This document shows, one piece after another, positions 57,484 to 64,000 of a stretch of 64,000 bases of DNA. The translations under genes and the position numbers were made by a program. Each line of letters opens with the position of its first letter. Position 1 is the stretch's first letter. This DNA comes from Billgrantia ethanolica (GTDB taxonomy: Bacteria; Pseudomonadota; Gammaproteobacteria; Pseudomonadales; Halomonadaceae): contig NZ_JABFTX010000001.1 in NCBI RefSeq assembly GCF_021404305.1, positions 248,001 through 312,000 on the forward strand, given 5' to 3'. Below the pieces are notes generated by a model. The model saw only the letters and a program-made list of their open reading frames with translations, was not told where the DNA came from and made no database searches.

Positions 57484-59687
57484 GGTTGACCGCGGAGCAG
57501 CGTGCCGTCGTCGAACACGGTGCCGGACACGCCAGGGTGTCGGCGGTGGCGGGTGCCGGCAAGACGACGACGCTGGTCGCTCGCGTACTGCACCTGCTGG
57601 CGCGGGGCGTTCCGGCGCAGCGCATCCTGGTGCTGATGTTCAACCGCTCGGCCCGCGAGGACTTCCAGCGCAGGCTGATCGAGATGGCACCCGCCGGGCA
57701 GCGGCTGCCCGACGTACGCACCTTCCACTCCCTCGGCCATCGCCTGACCCAGAGCCTGACCCGCTGGGGCGCGCTGGCCCCGCGCCGATTGATTTCCGCC
57801 GACTGGCAGGTGGAGCGTCTGCTGCGGCAAGCGACCCTGGAGGTGCTGGAGGATGGTGAGCGGCGCGACATGGCTCTCGAGGGCGATACCCTCGAGGCGC
57901 TGGCGCACTTCTGCAGCCTGGTGAAGGCCGAGATGCTGCCCGCAGCCACGCTGCTCGAGCGGCTCGATCTCGAAGAGGGCTGCGAGCACTTCGCCGCGGC
58001 GTTCGAGCGCCTCGAGGCGCTGCTCGCCGAGCATGGCCTGATGACCTACTCCGACCTGCTCTACCGTCCGCTGCGGGCGCTGGAAACCGACTCCGCCCTG
58101 GTCGGAAGGGTGGAGGGCTATCTCGACCAGGCGATCGTCGACGAGTATCAGGACATCGATCAGGCCCAGTTGCGCCTGTTGGCCCTGCTGGCGGGGCGCA
58201 GCGCAGACGTCATGGCCGTGGGCGATGCCAACCAGTGCATCTACGAATGGCGTGGCGCGCATCCCGACACCATGCGCGAGCACTTCAGCGCCACCTTCGG
58301 CGCGGCGGCCGACTATCCGCTCTCGACCACCTTCCGTCATGGCCACTCGCTGGCGCTGCTGGCCAACCATGCCATTGCCGCCAACCGGCGACGGCCCGAT
58401 CAGCTGTGCCTGGCCGCCCCCGGTAATCCGATCACCGAGATTGCCGTCGAGCAGGGCAAGGCAGCGCTGTTGGCGACCCTGAAGCGTTGGCGGCAGGGCG
58501 GCAGGGCGCTGAGCGAGGCATGCCTGCTGGTGCGCAGCTGGGCGCTGTCGGTGCCCGTGCAACTGCAGCTGCTGCAGGCCGGCATTCCGTTCCGCCTGGC
58601 CCGCGAGGATCGCTTCGTCTTCCGTCTGCCACTGGTGCAGGCGCTGGCGGGCTATCTTCGTCTCTCGCAAATGCCGGCGCTGCTGCACGATCCGGGCCAC
58701 CTGTTGCGCCTGCTGGAGCAGCCGACCCCCTTCGTTGCCCGCGAACGCCTGGCGGCTCTGGCTCAGCGCCTGGCCCATACGCAGCAGTACCCCGGGCGGG
58801 ACGACCCCTTGCTGGCCGGACTCAAGCCGATGCAGCGCCGCAACCTGAAGCGGCGCTGGACGCTGCTGTGCGAGCTTCCTCGTCGCGGTGCCTGGCATCC
58901 CGCCCGTCTGCTGGCGCATGTGGTCGATGCGCTGGATGCCGAAAAAGTGCTCAAGCGGGCCGCCGCAAGGCGTGAGAAGGGCGAAGAGGATGTGCGCCTG
59001 CTCGACGTACTGGTGGAGCAGGCGGGGGAGACTTCGGATATAGAAGCCTTCATCGAACTGCTCGAGCGGCCGGTCGAGAATCGCGACGACGGCATCCTGA
59101 TCACCACCGTGCACGGCGCCAAGGGGCTCGAGTGGCCGCTGGTCGTGGTGGCCGGCGTCAACGAGGAGGACTTTCCTCACTACAGTCGCGACAACCCCCT
59201 GTCGGCGGAGCGGCTGGAAGAGGAGCGGCGGCTGTTCTACGTGGCCGTGACCCGGGCGCGGGAGCAGCTGTTGCTGCTGCACGATAGTGGCGATCATCGC
59301 CCCAGCCGTTTCATCGGCGAGACGCAGTGGCAGGAGTGCCGGCAGGTCGCCGCCCGGCTGTCGGCCGAGCAAGAAGCGTCGTCGCCGCTCAGCGTGACGT
59401 CGCCCGCTCTGGTGTCGCGCTATCTCGCTGCCCTGGGCTGCGGAGGGATTGAGCTGGTGCCGCGCGCACCAACGTTGGCCGAGCCCACCGCAGACTATGC
59501 CGTTCAGCGTTATCGCCCCGGGCTGCGGCTGCGTCACGCGGTGTTCGGTGAGGGCGAGGTCGTGGTCGTGGAGGGCAATCCCGACGATCCGGTAATCGAG
59601 GTAAACTTCATTCAGGCCGGCCGGCGTCGGCTGCTGGCGTGTCGCGCTCCCATCGAGATATTGGCCGCCGAGACCGCTACTTCCTAG
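57480..59687 (+). CDS. UvrD/PcrA-type SF1 DNA helicase paralogue
   Basis: ATP-dependent 3'-5' helicase of 735 residues. Walker A AGAGKTTT around Lys28, motif II VDEYQDIDQ, QCIYEWRGA (motif III), TVHGAKGLEW (motif V) and VAVTRAREQL (motif VI). The C-terminus (LRLRHAVFGEGEVVVVEGNP onward) resembles the Tudor-like RNA-polymerase-interaction domain of UvrD/PcrA. Motif Ia is LMFNRSAREDF, different from the TFTNKAA of true UvrD/Rep. GTG start overlaps the DUF1285 stop, implying coupling. The specific role is unknown. Confidence 0.9.
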   Translation: MRLTAEQRAVVEHGAGHARVSAVAGAGKTTTLVARVLHLLARGVPAQRILVLMFNRSAREDFQRRLIEMAPAGQRLPDVRTFHSLGHRLTQSLTRWGALAPRRLISADWQVERLLRQATLEVLEDGERRDMALEGDTLEALAHFCSLVKAEMLPAATLLERLDLEEGCEHFAAAFERLEALLAEHGLMTYSDLLYRPLRALETDSALVGRVEGYLDQAIVDEYQDIDQAQLRLLALLAGRSADVMAVGDANQCIYEWRGAHPDTMREHFSATFGAAADYPLSTTFRHGHSLALLANHAIAANRRRPDQLCLAAPGNPITEIAVEQGKAALLATLKRWRQGGRALSEACLLVRSWALSVPVQLQLLQAGIPFRLAREDRFVFRLPLVQALAGYLRLSQMPALLHDPGHLLRLLEQPTPFVARERLAALAQRLAHTQQYPGRDDPLLAGLKPMQRRNLKRRWTLLCELPRRGAWHPARLLAHVVDALDAEKVLKRAAARREKGEEDVRLLDVLVEQAGETSDIEAFIELLERPVENRDDGILITTVHGAKGLEWPLVVVAGVNEEDFPHYSRDNPLSAERLEEERRLFYVAVTRAREQLLLLHDSGDHRPSRFIGETQWQECRQVAARLSAEQEASSPLSVTSPALVSRYLAALGCGGIELVPRAPTLAEPTADYAVQRYRPGLRLRHAVFGEGEVVVVEGNPDDPVIEVNFIQAGRRRLLACRAPIEILAAETATS

Positions 59688-59726
59688 TTGGCCCAGGGAG
59701 CGCTAGCTGGGCCAAGGAGAACATGC

Positions 59727-60566
59727 ATGAAACAGGTACTCATCGCCGCCACCGAGCTGGCGCAAGCGCTGGAAAAGGAAGGAGCGCCGCAGGTATTCGA
59801 TTGTCGCGCAAGGCTGGGGGATCTCGAAGCCGGTCGCCGCCTGTGGGAGGCAGGCCACGTGCCGGGTAGCCTGCATCTCGATCTCGATCGCGATCTGGCG
59901 GCCGAGCCCGGTGCCGGGGGGCGCCACCCCTTGCCGTCTGCCGATGACTTTGCCGCCACCCTGCGCCGCCTGGGTGTGACCCCGCAGCGCCCCATCGTGG
60001 TGCTCGACGACATGGGCGGTCAGCTGGCGGCGGCGCGGGCATGGTGGATGCTGGCCATCTGGGCCGGACACCCCGACGTGCGTGTGCTCGACGGTGGGCT
60101 GAAGGCCTGGCAGGAGGCGGGCGGTGAGCTGGTGCTTCGCCAGGAGCCGCTGCCCGAGCCGAGCCTGTGGCAGCCAACCTTCAATGACGGCGCGCGTATC
60201 GCCGCCGACGAGGTGTTCTCGGGGCGCGAGCTCAAGGTGGATGCCCGCAGCGAGGAGCGTTATCGCGGCGAGGCAGAGCCCATCGATCCGGTCGCCGGAC
60301 ACATTCCGGGAGCGGTGTGCCGTCCCAGTGCCGCCAATCTCGCCGACACCGGCCGCTTCAAGGCGCCCGAGGCGCTGGAGGCCGAGCTGCCGCGGGCCGA
60401 GGCGGCCATCGTGGCCTATTGCGGCTCCGGGGTCACGGCCTGCCACAATATCCTTGCCTATGCTGTCGCCGGACGTGCCCTGCCGCGACTCTACGCAGGC
60501 TCCTGGAGCGAGTGGGTTCGTGATCCGTCCCGGCCGGTGGCCCGCTCAGGGAGAGGGAACGCTTGA
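59727..60566 (+). CDS. Two-domain rhodanese sulfurtransferase
   Basis: 279 residues with two rhodanese domains (about 1-130 and 155-275). The second has the catalytic loop C-G-S-G-V-T in VAYCGSGVTACH, which favours 3-mercaptopyruvate sulfurtransferase (SseA-like) over thiosulfate rhodanese. The first domain lacks the Cys and is structural. ATG 59727 has AAGGAG upstream. A physical partner is not evident. Confidence 0.9.
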   Translation: MKQVLIAATELAQALEKEGAPQVFDCRARLGDLEAGRRLWEAGHVPGSLHLDLDRDLAAEPGAGGRHPLPSADDFAATLRRLGVTPQRPIVVLDDMGGQLAAARAWWMLAIWAGHPDVRVLDGGLKAWQEAGGELVLRQEPLPEPSLWQPTFNDGARIAADEVFSGRELKVDARSEERYRGEAEPIDPVAGHIPGAVCRPSAANLADTGRFKAPEALEAELPRAEAAIVAYCGSGVTACHNILAYAVAGRALPRLYAGSWSEWVRDPSRPVARSGRGNA

Positions 60567-60613
60567 ATCCCCCGGCGGCTGGCATGTGCCGTCAGCCGCT
60601 GGTTCAATGGAGA

Positions 60614-60647
60614 TGACACAGAATGGAAAGCTGACACAGAAAGGAAA
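60614..60647 (+). repeat. Direct repeat ahead of the amino-sugar dehydrogenase gene
   Basis: TGACACAGAATGGAAA (60614-60629) and TGACACAGAAAGGAAA (60632-60647) differ at one base and have an 18-bp period. They end 17 nt before ATG 60665. They could be operator half-sites or mRNA signals; alternatively replication slippage. Confidence 0.6.
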
Positions 60648-60652
60648 TCTAG

Positions 60653-61642
<990 letters not shown>

Positions 61643-61652
61643 GGGGCTGCCT

Positions 61653-62741
61653 GTGAATTTCATCGATCTTGCCGCGCAGCAGGCGCGCATCAAACCTCGA
61701 CTGGATGCTGCCATTCAGAGCGTACTGGCGCATGGCCGCTACGTCATGGGGCCGGAGGTGGTCGAGCTGGAGCGTCGCCTGGCCGACTATGTCGGCGTGT
61801 CCCACTGCATCGGCTGTGCCAACGGCACCGATGCGCTGCAGATCGCTCTGATGGCACTCGATATCGGAGCGGGGGACGAAGTGATCGTACCCGGCTTCAC
61901 CTTCATCGCCAGCGCCGAGAGCGTGGTGCTGGCCGGCGCCAGGCCGGTCTTCGTCGATATCGATCCCCACACCTACCTGATCGATCCCGAGGCTGTCGAG
62001 GCGGCGATCACCCCGCGCACCCGTGCCATCATGCCGGTCTCGATGTTCGGCCAGTGCGCCGACATGGAAGCCATCGGGGCGCTGGCCCGTCAGCATGGCC
62101 TGGCGGTGGTGGAGGATGCTGCGCAGAGCTTCGGCGCCACCCGTCACGGACGACGCTCCTGCGGGCTGTCGCATATTGCCTGCACCAGCTTTTTCCCCAG
62201 CAAACCGCTGGGCGCCTACGGCGACGGCGGTGCGGTGTTCACCGACGACGTCGAGCTGGCCGAGCAGGTGCGCCTCGTTGCCCGTCATGGCGAAGCGCGC
62301 CGTTATCATCACACCCGGGTTGGCATGAACAGTCGCCTGGATACCCTCCAGGCTGCCATCCTGCTGGCCAAGCTCGAGCTGTTCGACGAGGAGGTGACGC
62401 TCCGACAGCAGGTGGCCGAGCGCTACGCTGCGTTGCTGGCCGAGTCCGCCGTCGTCAACGCGCCTTGCTTGGCGACCGGCAACACCAGCGTGCATGCGCA
62501 GTACAGCATTCGCGTACCGCGGCGTGACGACGTCCAGGCGAAGCTTGCTGACGCCGGGATCCCCACCGCGGTGCACTATCCTCTGCCGCTCAACCACCAG
62601 CCCGCCGTGGCCGATCCCGACTGCAGCTTGCCGGTCACCGAGACGGTGTGTCAGGAGGTTCTGAGCCTGCCGATGCATCCCTACCTCGAGGCGGAACAGC
62701 AGCGGCAGGTGGTCGAGGTGCTGGTGAAAGTGCTGGGTTGA
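61653..62741 (+). CDS. WbpE-like DegT/DnrJ/EryC1/StrS aminotransferase
   Basis: PLP-dependent sugar aminotransferase of 362 residues. Conserved ANGTDALQIALMAL, GDEVIVPGFTFIAS, EDAAQSFGA and Lys in FFPSKPLGAYGDGGA that binds PLP. FQ/GQCADM and the C-terminal LPMHPYLE fit WbpE/WlbC, which aminates the 3-keto sugar made by WbpB. GTG start with GAGGGG upstream. A hairpin follows. Both products would serve LPS or capsule amino-uronic acids. Confidence 0.92.
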   Translation: MNFIDLAAQQARIKPRLDAAIQSVLAHGRYVMGPEVVELERRLADYVGVSHCIGCANGTDALQIALMALDIGAGDEVIVPGFTFIASAESVVLAGARPVFVDIDPHTYLIDPEAVEAAITPRTRAIMPVSMFGQCADMEAIGALARQHGLAVVEDAAQSFGATRHGRRSCGLSHIACTSFFPSKPLGAYGDGGAVFTDDVELAEQVRLVARHGEARRYHHTRVGMNSRLDTLQAAILLAKLELFDEEVTLRQQVAERYAALLAESAVVNAPCLATGNTSVHAQYSIRVPRRDDVQAKLADAGIPTAVHYPLPLNHQPAVADPDCSLPVTETVCQEVLSLPMHPYLEAEQQRQVVEVLVKVLG

Positions 62742-62770
62742 AGAGATTTGACAGGTAAAGTCATAAAGAA

Positions 62771-62796
62771 AAGGGCGTGCCGTGTGGCACGCCCTT
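62771..62796. terminator. Terminator between the aminotransferase and ETF-QO genes
   Basis: AAGGGCGTGCC-GTGT-GGCACGCCCTT, an 11-bp perfect stem. On the minus strand it is followed by TTCTTTATGA, serving ETF-QO; on the plus strand by TCTCG. Confidence 0.82.
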
Positions 62797-62830
62797 CTCG
62801 TCGGCTGCAGCTCAGTAGTGGAGCCGTCAG

Positions 62831-64000
62831 TTACATGTTGGGATAGTTGGGACCACCGCCGCCCTCCGGCGCCACCCATCTGATGTTCTGCGCAGGATCC
62901 TTGATGTCGCAGGTCTTGCAGTGCACGCAGTTCTGGAAGTTGATCTGGAAACGCGGCTCGCCGTCGTCGTCCTCGACCACTTCGTAGACCCCAGCCGGGC
63001 AGTAGCGCTGAGCCGGCTCGGCGTACTTGGGCAGGTTCTCGCGAATGGGGAGCTCCGGGTCCAGCAGCTGCAGATGGCTCGGCTGATCCTCCTCGTGGTT
63101 GGTGTTGGACAGGAACACCGAGGAGAGCTTGTCGAAGGAGAGCTTGCCGTCGGGTTTGGGGTAGTCGATCTTGTCGAACTCGGCGGCCGGCTTGAGAGCG
63201 GCATGATCCGGAGTGGTGTCGTGCAGATTGGGCAGCTTGCCACCCAGCAGCTGATTGACGAAGTTGTAGGCGCCGCCGCCCACGGTGCCGTACTTGTGGA
63301 TCGCCGGACCGAAGCTGGCGGTTTCCTTGAGCTCGGCGTAGGCCCAGCTCGCTTCCCACTTCTCGTTGAAGGCGGTCAGCTCCCGGCCGCCCTCATCGCC
63401 GGCGGCGATCGCTTCGAACACCGCTTCGGCGGCCACCAGGCCGGATTTCATCGCCGTGTGCAGACCCTTGATCTTGGCGAAGTTGAGCGTGCCGGCGTCG
63501 CAGCCGATCAACAGTCCGCCGGGGAAGGTCATCTTCGGCAGACAGTTGAGGCCGCCCTTGGTGATGGCCCGCGCGCCGTAGGCCACGCGCTTGCCGCCCT
63601 CCAGGTGCTTGGCCAGTACCGGATGGTGCTTCATGCGCTGGAACTCGTCGAACGGCGAGAGCCAGGGGTTGCGGTAGGAGAGGTCCATGATCAGGCCGAC
63701 CACCACCTGATTATTCTCGGCGTGATAGAGGAACCAGCCGCCGTGGGTGTCCTTGGCCAACGGCCAGCCTGAACCATGCAGGACCAATCCCGGTTCGTGC
63801 TGCTCGGCGGGGATGTCCCACAGCTCCTTGAGACCGATGCCGTAATGCTGAGGGTCCTTGCCTGCGTCGAGCTTGAAGCGCGAGATCAGGCCCTTGCCCA
63901 GATGGCCGCGTGCGCCTTCGGCAAACAGGGTGTACTTGGCGCGCAGCTCCATTCCCGGTGTATAGCTGTCCTTGGGGGTGCCGTCGGCGGCCACGCCCAT
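62831..64000 (-). CDS. Electron transfer flavoprotein-ubiquinone oxidoreductase (partial)
   Basis: C-terminal 389 residues; the 5' part lies beyond the window. Links beta-oxidation dehydrogenases, through ETF, to the ubiquinone pool. Visible: TPGMELRAKYTLFAEGARGHLGKGLI, GCDAGTLNFAKIKG, and the 4Fe-4S cluster ligands near the C-terminus in CPAGVYEV, NCVHCKTCDIKDP, ending GGGPNYPNM. It lacks the FAD-binding N-terminus only because the window ends. It should receive electrons from the acyl-CoA dehydrogenase encoded at 15332. Confidence 0.97.
   Translation of the reverse strand: MGVAADGTPKDSYTPGMELRAKYTLFAEGARGHLGKGLISRFKLDAGKDPQHYGIGLKELWDIPAEQHEPGLVLHGSGWPLAKDTHGGWFLYHAENNQVVVGLIMDLSYRNPWLSPFDEFQRMKHHPVLAKHLEGGKRVAYGARAITKGGLNCLPKMTFPGGLLIGCDAGTLNFAKIKGLHTAMKSGLVAAEAVFEAIAAGDEGGRELTAFNEKWEASWAYAELKETASFGPAIHKYGTVGGGAYNFVNQLLGGKLPNLHDTTPDHAALKPAAEFDKIDYPKPDGKLSFDKLSSVFLSNTNHEEDQPSHLQLLDPELPIRENLPKYAEPAQRYCPAGVYEVVEDDDGEPRFQINFQNCVHCKTCDIKDPAQNIRWVAPEGGGGPNYPNM

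Noticed and set aside
57366..59537. 723-residue minus-strand frame opposite the helicase
   Set aside because: Gln-rich shadow translation; the plus-strand helicase motifs are complete.

Overview
The window is a high-GC chromosomal segment from a gammaproteobacterium, most probably a Halomonas-like member of the Halomonadaceae. Evidence for this is the gene order (comEC-exbB-exbD-msbA-lpxK-trm112-kdsB-ptp-murB facing rne, and yceD-rpmF-plsX-fabD-fabG-acpP-fabF-pabC-mltG-tmk-holB-pilZ-tatD), which resembles Pseudomonas and its halophilic relatives, plus many acidic proteins. The placement is inferred from gene order and protein sequence, not from a 16S gene. No rRNA, tRNA, CRISPR array, prophage or intact transposase gene was seen.

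Layout. 1-5.1 kb: pstSCAB high-affinity phosphate importer without phoU, followed directly by a thioredoxin-type arsenate reductase. 5.1-9.4 kb: arsR, an MFS transporter and an ACR3 arsenite exporter on the minus strand with a perfect palindromic operator, then a FetAB-like ABC exporter. 9.4-9.7 kb: a MITE-like structured element. 9.8-17.2 kb: acyl-CoA and ketone catabolism (thiolase, TetR regulator, AMP-forming acyl-CoA synthetase, SDR dehydrogenase, OhrR/MarR regulator, 600-residue acyl-CoA dehydrogenase), with TetR-type and PsrA-type operators. 17.2-19.5 kb: lipoprotein hydrolase, winged-helix protein, orphan small protein and a DciA-like protein. 19.6-25.1 kb: a small exported protein, secA, argJ and a Nudix-ThiE fusion.

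25.4-27.4 kb: aguB and aguA (agmatine to putrescine). 27.4-27.6 kb: a second MITE-like element. 27.7-29.7 kb: lolC and lolD. 29.8-39.1 kb: DUF2062 protein, then the comEC to murB envelope cluster, several of whose genes overlap by 4 nt. 39.2-42.5 kb: rne on the minus strand with a strongly repetitive C-terminal tail. 43.1-46.4 kb: rluC, HAD phosphatase, SppA-type peptidase and Maf protein. 46.5-56.9 kb: the fatty-acid synthesis cluster, running on into replication genes (tmk, holB), pilZ and tatD. 56.9-60.6 kb: DUF1285 protein, a UvrD-type helicase paralogue and a rhodanese sulfurtransferase. 60.7-62.7 kb: an isolated WbpB/WbpE-like sugar dehydrogenase and aminotransferase pair. 62.8 kb to the end: the C-terminal part of ETF-ubiquinone oxidoreductase, cut by the window edge.

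Most of the window is housekeeping. The least explained items are a 131-residue exported ORF just upstream of secA with an R-G-P-P motif near its end (a candidate SecM-like secretion monitor), two different MITE-like elements with similar tips, a three-copy 15-bp repeat upstream of the acyl-CoA dehydrogenase, the repeat-expanded RNase E tail, a near-leaderless promoter arrangement for yceD, and the isolated amino-sugar gene pair preceded by a direct repeat.
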